DNA of 64,000 bases from positions 48,506-112,505 of the forward strand of contig JAUQQC010000010.1 of NCBI GenBank assembly GCA_030550025.1, written 5' to 3'. Shown piece by piece: positions 26,520 through 36,849 of this stretch. The notes beneath the pieces were generated by a model that had not been told where the DNA came from, made no database searches, and worked only from the letters and a program-made list of their open reading frames with translations. The DNA is from Acidobacteriota bacterium (GTDB lineage Bacteria; Acidobacteriota; Blastocatellia; HR10). Position 1 is the stretch's first letter. Every line of letters starts with the position of its first letter. A program made the position numbers and the translations under genes.

Positions 26520-28130
26520 ATGACGAAGGAGGAGATCTTGCTAGACTCCATTGATGATGCGCTCCTCATGGAAGAGGATCCCTCGTCGCTGGAGGAGGGA
26601 TTCGTCCGTGAGGACCTCTTAGACTTCGCCTATCCTGGGGAGGAATTTGAAGAGGGGTTGGAAGGGTTCCCCGAGGGGGAGGTCCTGGAAGAAGAGATCG
26701 CTGGGGAGGGAGAGGCCGAAGAGGTCGAAGCGGTTGATGCCATTCGGACCTATTTCCGGGAGATCGCTTCGACGCCTCTGTTGACGCAGGAAGGGGAAGT
26801 CATGTTGGCCAAGCGCATCGAGCGCGGGCAGCGCTTGGTGCGCAAGGCGCTCTCCCGTTCGCCGATTGCCGTCCTGGAACTGCTGGCCTTGGGCGAGCGG
26901 CTCCGCAAGGGAGAGATCGAGTTAGAGGAGCTTGTGGACACGGAGGCGGAGGCATCGTCCGAGGAACGGTTGCGTCAGTTGAAGGCGCGCGTGCTGCAGA
27001 TTTTGGATGAGGTGAAGAAGCTCTATCGGCGCTGCCAGAAGCAGGCCGAGCAACTCCGCGCGCTGCGCCAAGAGGGGGCGCGTCGGCGGCGGCTCCTCCG
27101 GCAGTTTCAGAAGGCGCGGATCTTGCTCTCGCGCAAGATTCGGGAGTTGGACCTCACGCCTTCGGTGCGGGAGCGACTGATCGGCAAGATTCGGGAGGCG
27201 TGTGAGGAATTGCGGCGGGCTCGGGAAGAGCGGCAACAAGCCGAAGATGCTCTGGCGCGGAGTCGGCGCAAGGACAACAGCGAGTTGCGCGCGCGTGTGC
27301 GGGCGGCCCGGCGACGCGTGAGGGAGCTAGAGGAGCGATATGGGGTGGCGTTACAGGACCCGCTGCGGACGCTGGAGCAGATCATGCGCGGCGAGCAACA
27401 GTCCGAGCAGGCGCGGAAGGAACTGACGGAGGCGAACCTCCGTCTGGTGATCGCTTTTGCCAAGCGATACGCGCACTTGGGCTTGCCGTTGCTGGATCTC
27501 ATCCAGGAGGGGAACATCGGCTTGATGAAGGCGGTGGAGAAGTTCGACTATCGCCGAGGCTACAAGTTCTCGACTTATGCCGTGTGGTGGATTCGGCAGG
27601 CGATTCGGCGGGCGATCTCGGACAAGGCGCGGACGATTCGGCTCCCCGTGCACGTGACGGACACACTGGAACGCGTCCGGCAAGTGACGCGGGAGCTCAG
27701 TGAGAAGCTGGGGCGCGAGCCGACGCCGGCCGAGATCGCGCGGAAGGTGGGGATCACGACTGAGAAGCTGCGACAACTCATGGAGGCTGCGCAGGGGCCG
27801 GTCTCGCTGGAGACGCCCATGTTCGAGAACGAGGAGGTTCGGCTCGGCCATCTCATCCCGGACAAGAGCTCCAACAACCCGATCGAGTTGGCGATTCAGA
27901 ATAATCTCAAGCGTGTAACGGAGGAATCGCTCCAGGTCCTCACCCCCCGCGAGCAGACGATCATTCGGATGCGATTCGGCCTGAACCCGCAGGGGGAGGA
28001 ATATACGCTGGAGGAGATCGGCAAGCATCTGGGCGTCACGCGCGAGCGCGTCCGTCAGATTGAAGCTCGAGCGTTGGCGAAGCTTCGACATCCGGCAATC
28101 AGTTCCAAGCTCAAGTCCTTCTTGGGTTGA
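26520..28130 (+). CDS. rpoD: Primary RNA polymerase sigma factor
   Basis: A 536-residue group 1-type sigma-70 factor. An acidic N-terminus (1-75) is followed by region 1.2 ([22 protein letters not shown]), a charged coiled-coil non-conserved region (about 115-300), region 2 with the -10 recognition helix ([13 protein letters not shown]), region 3 and region 4 ending [20 protein letters not shown]. The ATG at 26520 has GAGGAC just before it; a GTG at 26511 would add three residues. The rho start lies 5 bases past its stop, so both are probably cotranscribed. Confidence 0.93.
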   Translation: MTKEEILLDSIDDALLMEEDPSSLEEGFVREDLLDFAYPGEEFEEGLEGFPEGEVLEEEIAGEGEAEEVEAVDAIRTYFREIASTPLLTQEGEVMLAKRIERGQRLVRKALSRSPIAVLELLALGERLRKGEIELEELVDTEAEASSEERLRQLKARVLQILDEVKKLYRRCQKQAEQLRALRQEGARRRRLLRQFQKARILLSRKIRELDLTPSVRERLIGKIREACEELRRAREERQQAEDALARSRRKDNSELRARVRAARRRVRELEERYGVALQDPLRTLEQIMRGEQQSEQARKELTEANLRLVIAFAKRYAHLGLPLLDLIQEGNIGLMKAVEKFDYRRGYKFSTYAVWWIRQAIRRAISDKARTIRLPVHVTDTLERVRQVTRELSEKLGREPTPAEIARKVGITTEKLRQLMEAAQGPVSLETPMFENEEVRLGHLIPDKSSNNPIELAIQNNLKRVTEESLQVLTPREQTIIRMRFGLNPQGEEYTLEEIGKHLGVTRERVRQIEARALAKLRHPAISSKLKSFLG

Positions 28131-28135
28131 AGGCT

Positions 28136-29344
28136 ATGGGGGAGAAGCTGGAGGAGTTTCAGACCGGACACGATGCCTCATCACAGCCGACTATGACGAA
28201 AAACGATCTCATCCTGATCGAGGGCGTCCTGGAAGTCTTGCCGGAAGGGCACGGCTTTCTGCTGTCGCCCGAAAACGGGTACATTCCGAGCCCGGACGAC
28301 ATCTACGTCGCGCAATCGCAGATTCGCCGCTTCAAGATGCGCACCGGCGATGTCGTGTGCGGGCTCTGTCGTCCCCCGCACGATGACGAGCGGTATTTCG
28401 CGCTGGTGCGCGTGGAGACGATCAATGGCGAACCTCCGGACAGGCGGCGAGAGACGCCTCCGTTTGAGACGCTCGTCCCGTTGTTCCCGGAGGAGCGGTT
28501 CCGTCTGGAGACGACGCCGGACAACCTCTCGGCGCGGGTGATGGATCTGCTGACGCCGATCGGCAAGGGGCAACGCGGATTGATCGTCGCTCCGCCGCGG
28601 ACGGGGAAGACGATGCTCCTGCAGACGATCGCCAATTCGATCACCCGCAACCATCCGGAGGTGAAGCTGATCGTCCTCCTGATTGACGAGCGTCCGGAAG
28701 AAGTCACTGACTGGGAGCGCAAGGTGCATGGCGAGATCGTCGCCTCCACGTTCGATCAACCGGCGGAGCGGCACGCCCGCGTGGCGGAGATGGTCCTGGA
28801 GAAGGCCAAGCGGCTCGTCGAATACGGCAACGACGTGGTGATCTTGCTGGACTCGATCACCCGCCTGGCGCGGGCGCACAACTCCATCGTGGAGCGGAGC
28901 GGTCGGACGCTGACCGGTGGGATTGACGCCAGCGCCATGGAGAAGCCCAAGCGCTTCTTCGGTGCCGCGCGCAACCTCGAAGATGCGGGGAGTCTGACGA
29001 TCATCGCGACCGCGCTCATTGACACCGGATCGCGCATGGATCAGGTCATCTTCGAGGAATTCAAGGGGACGGGCAACATGGAGATCCATCTGGATCGCGC
29101 GCTGGCGGACAAGCGTGTCTTCCCGGCCATCGACATCCACCGATCGGGAACGCGGCGAGAAGAACTCCTGATCCCGCCTCAGGACTTGAATCGCATCATT
29201 GTCCTGCGTCGCGTCCTGGCCACACTCTCGCCGGTCGAAGCCATGCAGCTCATGTTGGAGCGCTTGGCGAAGACGAAGACGAACGCGGAATTCCTGAACT
29301 CGCTCCAGGTCGAATCGGAGCGAGCGGCGTCGTCTCGACGTTGA
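28136..29344 (+). CDS. rho: Transcription termination factor Rho
   Basis: A 402-residue hexameric RNA helicase. The N-terminal cold-shock-like RNA-binding fold ([29 protein letters not shown]) is followed by Walker A APPRTGKT, Walker B ([14 protein letters not shown]), the Q-loop [16 protein letters not shown] and R-loop [15 protein letters not shown]. The shorter length compared with E. coli (419) reflects loss of the helical Rho_N part. It follows rpoD directly. Confidence 0.96.
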   Translation: MGEKLEEFQTGHDASSQPTMTKNDLILIEGVLEVLPEGHGFLLSPENGYIPSPDDIYVAQSQIRRFKMRTGDVVCGLCRPPHDDERYFALVRVETINGEPPDRRRETPPFETLVPLFPEERFRLETTPDNLSARVMDLLTPIGKGQRGLIVAPPRTGKTMLLQTIANSITRNHPEVKLIVLLIDERPEEVTDWERKVHGEIVASTFDQPAERHARVAEMVLEKAKRLVEYGNDVVILLDSITRLARAHNSIVERSGRTLTGGIDASAMEKPKRFFGAARNLEDAGSLTIIATALIDTGSRMDQVIFEEFKGTGNMEIHLDRALADKRVFPAIDIHRSGTRREELLIPPQDLNRIIVLRRVLATLSPVEAMQLMLERLAKTKTNAEFLNSLQVESERAASSRR

Positions 29345-29446
29345 GGCTCGGCGCGCCCTCAAGAGTGGGATTCCGGTCTCGGGATCGTGGGGACGTGGTC
29401 CTCAAGATCACGCGAAGGTCGGTCTTTTTCCCCCAGCGAGTTGCTC

Positions 29447-29474
29447 TTGACGTCTTGGTTCGCTGAGCTATAAT
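29447..29474 (+). promoter_or_regulatory. Sigma-70 promoter
   Basis: TTGACG (29447-29452), 16-base spacer and a perfect TATAAT (29469-29474), 41 bases upstream of the exported protein start. Confidence 0.7.
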
Positions 29475-29515
29475 GAAAACCACGAGCCAATCGCAAGGTA
29501 AGGAGGGATGGAGCT

Positions 29516-29887
29516 ATGCGGCGATGGATCGTTTGGGCGATGGTTATTTCCCTGGTCGTTCCACTGGTCACCCTTTTGGCTCAGGAACAGAAAGCGGGTC
29601 AGGCGCCGACGGCGCCGAAACCCCAACCGGCGCTCAAGACCCATTCGGGCGAGGTCGTGTCGGTGGACACGACGAAGAATCAGATCGTGATCAAGCAGCG
29701 GACGGGGAAGGAGATGACGTTGGAGGTCGCCCCGGACGCTCGGATCACGAAGGCGCGTCGGCCGATCACCCTGAGCGATGTGAAGCCGGGTGATCGAGTG
29801 ACTACCCGATGCGATGAGTCTGGCGGCAAGTGCGTGCTCAAATCTATCCGCGTTCAGGTGGCGCGCGCGGCCGCGCAGACGTCGTAA
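29516..29887 (+). CDS. Small exported protein of unknown function
   Basis: A 123-residue protein with a signal peptide ([23 protein letters not shown]), an Ala/Pro-rich linker and a small beta-rich domain ([20 protein letters not shown] ... [18 protein letters not shown]). The layout matches DUF5666/OB-like periplasmic domains found in many Acidobacteria-like genomes. Two cysteines in RCDESGGKC could form a disulfide. SD AGGAGG. It is a single-gene unit between its own promoter and a strong terminator, suggesting high expression. Confidence 0.75.
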   Translation: MRRWIVWAMVISLVVPLVTLLAQEQKAGQAPTAPKPQPALKTHSGEVVSVDTTKNQIVIKQRTGKEMTLEVAPDARITKARRPITLSDVKPGDRVTTRCDESGGKCVLKSIRVQVARAAAQTS

Positions 29888-29897
29888 GGGTGCGCAG

Positions 29898-29955
29898 GAC
29901 GGCTCTCGGCGAGTGCTCCCTCGGGTGCTTGGCGAGAGCCGTCTTGTTTTCTTTA
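29898..29955 (+). terminator. Intrinsic terminator
   Basis: Eleven-base arms GACGGCTCTCG / CGAGAGCCGTC (29898-29908 and 29933-29943) followed by TTGTTTTCTTT. Confidence 0.8.
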
Positions 29956-29978
29956 CCCACTTACCGATTGCTCGACGG

Positions 29979-31523
29979 ATGCTCTTCAAGGTCCTGAGTG
30001 CGGCGACGCTTGGCATTGAGGCCTATCTCGTGGAGGTCGAAGTGGATCTCTCTCCGCGAGCGGGCGATCAAGCCGGGACGGCGTTCATCATGGTGGGGCT
30101 GCCCGATGCCGCCGTTCGAGAGAGTCGCGAGCGGATTCGCGCGGCGATCCAAAACTGTGGCTTTTTCTTCCCCGTCCATCGGGTCACGGTGAATCTCGCG
30201 CCGGCAGACATCAAGAAAGAGGGATCGAGCTTCGATCTGCCAATTGCGGTGGGCATTCTCGGGGCGAACGGATATTTGGAAGGTGTGAGCCTGGAAGATG
30301 CGCTCTTCGTCGGAGAGCTTTCACTGGATGGTCGAGTCCGACCAGTTCGCGGTGCCTTGCCGATCGCCGTGACGGCGCGAGCGCAAGGAATCCGGCGGGT
30401 GTTTCTGCCGCCGGAGAATGCGCGCGAAGCGGCCATCGTCGAAGGGGTTGAAGTCTATCCGGTGAGCGCGCTCCCTGAGCTGGTCGAGACCCTCACCGGA
30501 CGGCGCTCCGTAACTCCCGTGCGCCTCTCTCCGCAGGAATTTTCAGCCGACATCAATCGCTATCCTGTTGACTTCAGCGAAGTGAAGGGGCAGCTGGCGG
30601 CCAAACGCGCCCTCGAGGTCGCCTGTGCCGGAGGGCACAACATCTTGATGATCGGTCCGCCTGGCAGCGGCAAGACGATGCTCGCCAAGCGCATCCCGAC
30701 GATCCTCCCCCCGCTCACCTTTGAAGAAGCCGTCGAGGTCACCAAGATTCACAGCGTCGCCGGATTGACTGGAGAGCGCGGTCTCGTCGTGCTGCGTCCC
30801 TTTCGTGCGCCGCATCATACGATCAGCGATGCTGGGCTCATCGGAGGGGGAGCTGTCCCGCGTCCGGGCGAAGTCAGCCTCGCCCATAATGGCGTCCTCT
30901 TTCTGGACGAGTTGCCCGAATTCGATCGAAACGTCCTCGAGGTCCTTCGACAGCCGCTCGAGGACGGACGGGTGACGATCTCGCGCGCTGCCATGTCGCT
31001 GACTTTCCCCGCGCGGTTCATGCTCGTGGCGGCGATGAATCCCTGTCCCTGCGGATATTGGGGCTCGCGCGTGCGCGAATGTACGTGCACCCCGGCGATG
31101 ATCCAGCGCTACGTCTCGAAGATCTCCGGACCGCTGCTGGATCGCATAGATATTCACCTTGAAGTCCCGGCGCTGCGGTTCCGAGAACTCGCCGAAGAGG
31201 TGCCGGGCGAGAGCTCTCTGGCGATCCGGGAACGCGTGGTCCGCGCGCGCGCGCTCCAATTGCGCCGATATGCGACTGAAGGCATTTATTGCAATGCGCA
31301 GATGACTCCCCGATTGATTCGCATGCACTGTCATCTGGAGGAGTCGGCGCATCGCCTCCTGGAGCACGCCGTCTCCCGTTTGGGGCTTTCGGCACGCGCC
31401 TACGATCGCATCCTGAAGGTGAGCCGCACGATCGCCGATCTCGAAGAGAGCGAGCTCATTCGAGCGCATCACATCTCCGAAGCCATTCAGTACCGCAGCC
31501 TTGATCGCGCATACTGGATGTAA
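29979..31523 (+). CDS. comM: YifB/ComM-family Mg-chelatase-like AAA+ ATPase
   Basis: A 514-residue protein: an N-terminal S5/Lon-like domain ([29 protein letters not shown]-like [16 protein letters not shown]), a central AAA+ module with Walker A GPPGSGKT and a Walker B/sensor region ([11 protein letters not shown]), the zinc-like cysteine cluster [10 protein letters not shown]...CTCTP, and a helical C-terminal domain. In naturally transformable bacteria ComM helps branch migration during DNA integration; elsewhere its role is less clear. The start at 29979 is just after the terminator; SD is weak. Confidence 0.92.
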   Translation: MLFKVLSAATLGIEAYLVEVEVDLSPRAGDQAGTAFIMVGLPDAAVRESRERIRAAIQNCGFFFPVHRVTVNLAPADIKKEGSSFDLPIAVGILGANGYLEGVSLEDALFVGELSLDGRVRPVRGALPIAVTARAQGIRRVFLPPENAREAAIVEGVEVYPVSALPELVETLTGRRSVTPVRLSPQEFSADINRYPVDFSEVKGQLAAKRALEVACAGGHNILMIGPPGSGKTMLAKRIPTILPPLTFEEAVEVTKIHSVAGLTGERGLVVLRPFRAPHHTISDAGLIGGGAVPRPGEVSLAHNGVLFLDELPEFDRNVLEVLRQPLEDGRVTISRAAMSLTFPARFMLVAAMNPCPCGYWGSRVRECTCTPAMIQRYVSKISGPLLDRIDIHLEVPALRFRELAEEVPGESSLAIRERVVRARALQLRRYATEGIYCNAQMTPRLIRMHCHLEESAHRLLEHAVSRLGLSARAYDRILKVSRTIADLEESELIRAHHISEAIQYRSLDRAYWM

Positions 31524-31526
31524 TCC

Positions 31527-32720
31527 TCACTCGGCTGAGCGAGGAGATGCCACGCGCGGCCGCAACACGAGTGCACGCTCTTCGGGAATCCAGAGCGCGA
31601 GGAATGACGTCGCCAACGGGAACGCCGCCATCGCGGCGAGAACGCTTTCGAAACCGAACGTCCGCGTGAGCGGTTCAAAAAGCGCCGGAGACATCGAGCC
31701 GATCCCCCACGCGAAGCCCATCATCAGCGCGGAGACCGTAGAGGTTTCTCCGGGAGCCAGCTCTTGAGCTGTTGCGACGTTCACCGGGAAGACGGACATG
31801 AGGGCGAACCCCCCGGCGATGAGGGCAATCGCGCTCGGGAGGCCTGTCGTCAGCGCCGCCGTCGCCAGAAACAGAGGGACGAGTATTCCCGTCCCGAGCG
31901 TGAGCCACCGGCCGCCGAAGCGTTCGGCAAAGGCTCCTCCAAGGAAGCTCCCACAGGCACCGGCCAACAGGTATGCGGTCAGAAGCCCCCCGGTCTCCCG
32001 CAAGCTGTATCCCCGATGCCCCAAGATAAAGGGTATGTAGCTGTTGGTCATCACGTAGGTGGCCGAGCGCGAGACGGTGATGAGGTAGAGGGAGAGCATC
32101 GGACGCCAAATTCCTCGCAGCGTCGAGGTCAGGTTCCCGAACACCTCTCGCGTGTCCGAGAGGCGCCGATCCTCTCTGGGGCCATATCGGGCGATGAGCA
32201 AAGCGGCCATCCATCCGAGCGGCATTAGGAGATAGGTGTGCATCAAATCCGTCGCCGCGACGATCGCCGTGATGATCATGGGGCCGAGGGCGAAGCCCAG
32301 CGTCCCCGAAGAGGAGAACATTGAGAGCGCCAGACGACGCCGATGCTCGTTGGCGCGGGCGACCAGCGCTGCGCCTTGCGGATGAAACGCGCCGTTACCT
32401 ATCCCCCCGAGGATGAGAAAGAGCAAGAGCATCCCATACGATGTGGCCATCCCGATTAGAGAGATGAACGACCCAGCGATGGCCGGTCCGACAACGGCGA
32501 ACGCGCGGCGCGTGTACCGATCGGCGAGAAATCCGTACACGGGTTGCATGAGCGAAGACGTGAGGTTCAAAATGGGCGCAAGCCAAAAGACCTCAGCTTC
32601 GCTCAGATTCAGCCGTCGGGCGATCAGCGGCAGTAGCGGATACAGGGTACTCGTGTGCAGATCGTTGACGAAGTGACCGAACCCGAGAACCAGAAGGGCG
32701 CGTCTCCCTTCTCCCCTCAT
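31527..32720 (-). CDS. MFS transporter, fosmidomycin-resistance-like
   Basis: A 397-residue 12-helix transporter. The opening GFGHFVNDLHTSTLYPLLP and GFLADRYTRR match the Fsr-like family; substrates are unknown. The start at 32720 has GGAGG upstream and overlaps the stop of the preceding C26-like gene by 4 bases (ATGA), so the two are coupled. It converges with comM, ending 3 bases away. Confidence 0.85.
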   Translation of the reverse strand: MRGEGRRALLVLGFGHFVNDLHTSTLYPLLPLIARRLNLSEAEVFWLAPILNLTSSLMQPVYGFLADRYTRRAFAVVGPAIAGSFISLIGMATSYGMLLLFLILGGIGNGAFHPQGAALVARANEHRRRLALSMFSSSGTLGFALGPMIITAIVAATDLMHTYLLMPLGWMAALLIARYGPREDRRLSDTREVFGNLTSTLRGIWRPMLSLYLITVSRSATYVMTNSYIPFILGHRGYSLRETGGLLTAYLLAGACGSFLGGAFAERFGGRWLTLGTGILVPLFLATAALTTGLPSAIALIAGGFALMSVFPVNVATAQELAPGETSTVSALMMGFAWGIGSMSPALFEPLTRTFGFESVLAAMAAFPLATSFLALWIPEERALVLRPRVASPRSAE

Positions 32721-33442
32721 ACTTGCCTCCACGGGCAATCGCATCCCTTCTCCGCTTTCTGTGGGAACTGTGCGAAGATCGCTTGAGAGAACGCATCCGA
32801 AGCGAACGTGGCTCCGGGATGCCGCTTGGCGCCGAGGATGAACGGATCCTCTTGCAGCAGCGTTTCAGTGATCCCGTCTTCGCTTGAGGCGATCGGCCGC
32901 AGATCGCGTCCCACGGCTTTCACGGCCTGAAAGTGGACGTTGTTGACCTCCGCCACCGTTCCTCCGGCCAAACGCGCGAGGATCGTGACGTCCTTGACGC
33001 GCATGCGATGCGCGGGCCAATCTCCGGGCGCGTCTTGCTCGTGTCGAAGAGCATTCACCGGCTCCGAGGCGATGTCCTGATCGAGTGTGCTCCTGCGAAA
33101 GACGTGGAACCTTTGCATCCTGGAACCGATGGCGAGCGCCGGTAGCCGACGTGCCTCTGCTGCTTCTAGAAGCACCCCATCGGTCTCATTGCGTTCCCAT
33201 GGGACCGGTCCGAGTCGCGAATGCGAAGGCCGCTCAGATCGGCGCGGATCCACGTCGCTTCGACTCCCGCTCAGAAGAAGACCAGCGCAGCGCTTCATCA
33301 GCGCGAAGAGAACGTCGCGGTCCGAGAGCAAGAGGGCGAGGACGGGAACGCTGCTAGTTGCGCGCACAGCTGCGACAGACGTCCGTTCCAGATAGAAGTG
33401 GAGCTTCCGACTTCGCATCGAAAGGGCGATCAGTAGTCGCAT
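32717..33442 (-). CDS. C26-type (gamma-glutamyl hydrolase-like) protein lacking the catalytic cysteine
   Basis: A 241-residue class I glutamine-amidotransferase-fold protein related to PuuD-type gamma-glutamyl-GABA hydrolases: LLSGSRSDVDP near 57-66, LPALAIGSRMQ at 100-110, TLDQDIAS at 119-126, EVNNVHFQAVK at 165-175. In active relatives the 100-110 segment reads LGICRGMQ; here Gly106 replaces the nucleophilic Cys. The downstream HPE reads HPG, while His170 of the SxHxQ motif remains. It is probably a pseudoenzyme or a decaying gene. Its frame is intact, it has its own promoter, and an MFS gene is coupled behind it. Confidence 0.7.
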   Translation of the reverse strand: MRLLIALSMRSRKLHFYLERTSVAAVRATSSVPVLALLLSDRDVLFALMKRCAGLLLSGSRSDVDPRRSERPSHSRLGPVPWERNETDGVLLEAAEARRLPALAIGSRMQRFHVFRRSTLDQDIASEPVNALRHEQDAPGDWPAHRMRVKDVTILARLAGGTVAEVNNVHFQAVKAVGRDLRPIASSEDGITETLLQEDPFILGAKRHPGATFASDAFSQAIFAQFPQKAEKGCDCPWRQV

Positions 33443-33484
33443 CGTTGCTCTTCTCCGAAGAAGCGCATCGTGCGAAAAATATTC

Positions 33485-33513
33485 AGTGTAGTGAGCGTGC
33501 TGGCCTTTGTCAA
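33485..33513 (-). promoter_or_regulatory. Sigma-70 promoter of the C26-like/MFS operon
   Basis: Minus strand TTGACA (33513-33508), 17-base spacer, TACACT (33490-33485), about 43 bases before the start at 33442. Confidence 0.65.
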
Positions 33514-33590
33514 AGGTGGCCCTTCGGCAACCCAAGGGGCAAGAGAATCGCCCCGCCACATGCTACCATTAGGGGGCAAGGAGCGCGAAG

Positions 33591-34976
33591 ATGAAGATCG
33601 CCTTGGTCGTTCATCGGTTCTTCCCCGAGGGCGTCGGAGGCGTCGAGACGCTGGCCGCGCACTTGGCCCGCGCACTGCGTGAGCGAGGGCATGACGTGTT
33701 CCTCCTCTGCGCGACGCGTTCGCTTGGATCCGAGGGTCCGATTCGCTTTCTTCGGGAGGCATATGGGGAGATCCCCATCCTGCGCGTCGCGGGAGAAGGG
33801 GAGAGGAAGGTGGCGCCGATTCGAGCTGCGTATCGGGATGATGCGATTGGCGAAGCGCTCACGCGGCTGTGGGTCGAGGAGCGTCCTGATCTGGTGCATG
33901 TGCTGCACGGATTGTTCCTTTCGGCTTCGGTCATCGAGAGCGTGCATCGGGCGAGAGTGCCATTGGTGTGGACGCTTCCGGATTATTGGCCTATCTGCTG
34001 GAAGACGACGCTCCTGACCTGGGATGACCGGATTTGTGCGGGGGATTGGGCCGTGCCGGTGTCCGGATGCGTGGCCTGTTTGATCTTCGAGAGTCGGGCA
34101 TATCGTCGGCTCTTCGGTGAGAACCGATTCTGGCCTCGACTATTGGCGCGCGGACTCGTTCGAATCGTCCGAAGTCCGATGGGGCGCCGCTTCGTCCCTT
34201 CGCTCTGGGTGCATGCCGTCGAGGCGCTTCACGCGCGGCCCGCATGGTTTCGCGCGCTCGTTCACCGCGCGGATGCTCTCGTTGCCGTGAGCCCGTTCTC
34301 TTTCGACCTCTTCCGCGCTGCTGGATTTCCTCGCCTGCGACTCATCGAGCAGACGATCGTCCCGCCCGAGGGGGGTCCGGTGATGCGGGTGCCGCGGGAA
34401 CCTGTGCGCTTCGGCTATATCGGGCGGATGAATTATGCCAAGGGCGTCGACCTGCTTGTCCGGGCTTTTCGACTCGCCGACCTTGGGCAGCGCGCGACGC
34501 TGGAACTTTTCGGCGCGTTCGAGGATGCCGCATTTCGGGATCGCGTTTTGCGGCTGGCGAATCGAGATCCGCGCATTCGCTTTCACGGAGAGTTCCCGCC
34601 GGAGCGACTGGGGGAGGTCCTCGCGCACATAGATGTGCTCGTCATCCCGTCACGGTGGCCGGAGACGGGGCCGCTCGTGCTTTTGGAGGCGTTCGCGGCT
34701 GGGCGTCCGGTCATCGGTGCGCGATTGGGGCAGATGGAGCGGGTGATCGAACCGGGGCGAAACGGGTGGCTCTTTGAACGAGCGGATGCGCGTGATCTGG
34801 CGGCCGTCCTGAGGAGGAGCGTCGAGCGGCCTGAGGACTGGCCGCGCCTTCGGGAGGGCATTCGTCCGGTGAGGCCTTTCCAGGAGATGGTGCGCGAGTA
34901 TGAAGCGCTTTATCGCGAATGCGTGGAGCGTCATGGCCATGAGGCTTCAAACGCGGGCCCGGACGCTCATTGGTGA
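33591..34976 (+). CDS. GT4 family glycosyltransferase
   Basis: A 461-residue GT-B fold enzyme. The N-terminal Rossmann start is MKIALVVHRFFPEGVGGVETLAAHLARALRERG in outline; the C-terminal nucleotide-sugar domain has GYIGRMNYAKGVDLLVRAF, VIPSRWPETGPLVLLEAFAAG and the E-x7-E acidic pair typical of GT4. A cysteine-containing insert (WKTTLLTWDDRICAG...CVACLIF) in the middle is seen in O-antigen-type GT4 proteins. The acceptor is unknown. The gene overlaps the HhH gene by 44 bases. Confidence 0.88.
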   Translation: MKIALVVHRFFPEGVGGVETLAAHLARALRERGHDVFLLCATRSLGSEGPIRFLREAYGEIPILRVAGEGERKVAPIRAAYRDDAIGEALTRLWVEERPDLVHVLHGLFLSASVIESVHRARVPLVWTLPDYWPICWKTTLLTWDDRICAGDWAVPVSGCVACLIFESRAYRRLFGENRFWPRLLARGLVRIVRSPMGRRFVPSLWVHAVEALHARPAWFRALVHRADALVAVSPFSFDLFRAAGFPRLRLIEQTIVPPEGGPVMRVPREPVRFGYIGRMNYAKGVDLLVRAFRLADLGQRATLELFGAFEDAAFRDRVLRLANRDPRIRFHGEFPPERLGEVLAHIDVLVIPSRWPETGPLVLLEAFAAGRPVIGARLGQMERVIEPGRNGWLFERADARDLAAVLRRSVERPEDWPRLREGIRPVRPFQEMVREYEALYRECVERHGHEASNAGPDAHW

Positions 34977-35352
34977 AGGCTCGTGGTGGGAGCTCGTTGA
35001 GAGGGGGCTCAAGGGCGTCGGTGCACTCGTTCTATCTGTTGCGCTCGCGCTCGTCGGGTTGCACTTCCTCTCCTGGAGAGAAAAGCGCGCGATTTTGCAA
35101 CACCACGTGCTGATCGAAGACCGATGCACGCCGGGGAAAGTCGACCTGAATCGGGCGACGCCAGAAGAGCTGGAGGCCGTCCCCGGCATCGGCCCCGTCC
35201 TGGCGCAGGAGATCGTGCGCTATCGCGAGCGGCACGGGTCGTTCCGCCACGTGGAGGAATTGCTGATTCTGCGCGGTGTGAGCGCGCGAAAGCTCCGCGC
35301 GTTGTCTCCCTTCCTCTGCGTCGAAGAGGGGTATCCGGCGGAGCCGGATTGA
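34933..35352 (+). CDS. ComEA-like helix-hairpin-helix protein
   Basis: A 139-residue protein with a membrane anchor at about residues 29-46 (GVGALVLSVALALVGLHFL) and a C-terminal helix-hairpin-helix DNA-binding domain (VDLNRATPEELEAVPGIG ... GSFRHVEELLILRGVSARKLRAL). This is the ComEA architecture, where the domain binds incoming DNA outside the inner membrane during transformation. The start at 34933 follows GGAGCG; ATGs at 34900 and 34939 are alternatives. comM elsewhere in the window would be compatible with competence, but no ComEC is seen here. Confidence 0.78.
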   Translation: MAMRLQTRARTLIGEGSWWELVERGLKGVGALVLSVALALVGLHFLSWREKRAILQHHVLIEDRCTPGKVDLNRATPEELEAVPGIGPVLAQEIVRYRERHGSFRHVEELLILRGVSARKLRALSPFLCVEEGYPAEPD

Positions 35353-35386
35353 CGGATTCGAGGGCGAGCGATAGCATTGGGGCCCT

Positions 35387-36808
35387 ATGTCGGGGCGGCA
35401 CTTTCATCTCATCGGAATCGGCGGGACGGCGATGGCCGGACTGGCTGGGCTCTTGCTGGCTAAGGGATACCGGGTCACGGGATCAGATCAGGAGATCTAC
35501 CCCCCGATGTCGGAGCTGCTCGACCGCTTGGGCATTCCGGTCGCTCGGGGGTATCGGCCGGAGAACTTGCAGCCGCATCCGGATCGCGTCGTCATCGGAA
35601 ACGCTCTCTCACGGGGGAATCCGGAGATCGAATACGTGCTCGATGCGAAATTGCATTACGTCTCTTTGCCTGAGGTCCTCAAGGAGGAGTTCATTCGCGG
35701 TCGGCATTCGGTCGTGATCGCAGGGACACACGGCAAGACGACGACGACCTCGCTCATGGCGTGGGCGCTCGAACAGGGGGGGCAGCGCCCGAGCTTCCTG
35801 ATCGGTGGGATTGCGGAGAATTTCGGGACGAATTTTCGGTGGAGCGAGAGCGCATACTTCGTCATCGAGGGGGACGAATACGACAGCGCCTTCTTCGACA
35901 AGGGGCCGAAGTTCATGCATTATCTGCCGGACACGGTGATCGTGAACGCCATCGAGTTCGACCATGCCGACATCTATCCCGATCTGGAGGCGGTGAAGAC
36001 GGCCTTTCGGCGCTTGATCAACATCGTCCCCAGGCGCGGGCGCGTGATCGCCGATTTCGATTCGCTGGTTGTGCGCGAGGTCGTCGCCGGCGCGTGGTGT
36101 CCTGTCCATTCGTTTGGCCTGATGGCGGAGGCCGAATGGCGCGCCGTCGCGATTCGCGTCACCGAAGGTGGGACGACGTTTGAAGTGCGACATCGCGGCG
36201 TCTCCGTGGGGGAGTTCTTCACCCCCTTGGTGGGGGAATTCAACGTGCGCAACTGTCTAGCCGTCATCGCGGCCGCCACCATGCTTGGCATCGAGCGTGG
36301 AGCGATCGCGTGCGCGCTGGCGAGTTTCCGCAGCGTCCGGCGTCGCATGGAGGTGAGGGCGGAGATCGCGGGGGTCACGGTCGTTGACGATTTCGCCCAT
36401 CATCCGACGGCCGTGCGCGTCACCCTGGAGGCCCTGCGACAGCGGTATCCCAATCGGCGACTCATCGCCGTCTTCGAGCCGCGATCGCGCACATCGCGCC
36501 TTCGGATCATGCAGCCGGCTTTCGAGGAGGCGCTTTTGGCTGCCGATGTCGCCGTCATCGGTCCGGTGTTTCGACCGGAAGTCGTTTCGGAGGAGGCGCG
36601 GCTTTCGCCGCCGGAACTGGCGCGCGCGCTTCGGGAGCGCGGACGCCCAGCCTACGCCTTTTCATCGGTGGGGGAGATCGTGAGCGCTCTCGACGAGATG
36701 CTCCTGCCGGGCGATGTCGTCGTCGTCCTCTCGAATGGAGATTTCGGAGGGCTCCTTGAGAAGCTCATCCGGAGGCTCCGCGAGCGCGACGCCAAGGAGA
36801 CCCGTTGA
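35387..36808 (+). CDS. mpl: UDP-N-acetylmuramate:L-alanyl-gamma-D-glutamyl-meso-DAP ligase
   Basis: A 473-residue Mur-ligase family enzyme for peptidoglycan recycling; it joins recovered tripeptide to UDP-MurNAc. Visible: N-terminal HLIGIGGTAMAGLAGLL, ATP loop GTHGKTTTTS, the Mpl-type GNALSRGNPEIEYVLD and EGDEYDSAFFDKGPKF, then DDFAHHPTAVRVTL. The EYDSAFFDK motif separates Mpl from MurC. It indicates meso-DAP peptidoglycan. The stop lies just before a stem-loop shared with convergent rlmN. Confidence 0.9.
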   Translation: MSGRHFHLIGIGGTAMAGLAGLLLAKGYRVTGSDQEIYPPMSELLDRLGIPVARGYRPENLQPHPDRVVIGNALSRGNPEIEYVLDAKLHYVSLPEVLKEEFIRGRHSVVIAGTHGKTTTTSLMAWALEQGGQRPSFLIGGIAENFGTNFRWSESAYFVIEGDEYDSAFFDKGPKFMHYLPDTVIVNAIEFDHADIYPDLEAVKTAFRRLINIVPRRGRVIADFDSLVVREVVAGAWCPVHSFGLMAEAEWRAVAIRVTEGGTTFEVRHRGVSVGEFFTPLVGEFNVRNCLAVIAAATMLGIERGAIACALASFRSVRRRMEVRAEIAGVTVVDDFAHHPTAVRVTLEALRQRYPNRRLIAVFEPRSRTSRLRIMQPAFEEALLAADVAVIGPVFRPEVVSEEARLSPPELARALRERGRPAYAFSSVGEIVSALDEMLLPGDVVVVLSNGDFGGLLEKLIRRLRERDAKETR

Positions 36809-36828
36809 ACGGAATCGAACTCCGTTCA
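36806..36828. terminator. Stem-loop between convergent mpl and rlmN
   Basis: Eight-base perfect arms TGAACGGA / TCCGTTCA around a 7-base loop, overlapping the mpl stop codon. There is no T-run on either side, so a bidirectional terminator role is tentative. Confidence 0.35.
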
Positions 36829-36849
36829 TGCCGGATGTGGCGGAGTGGC

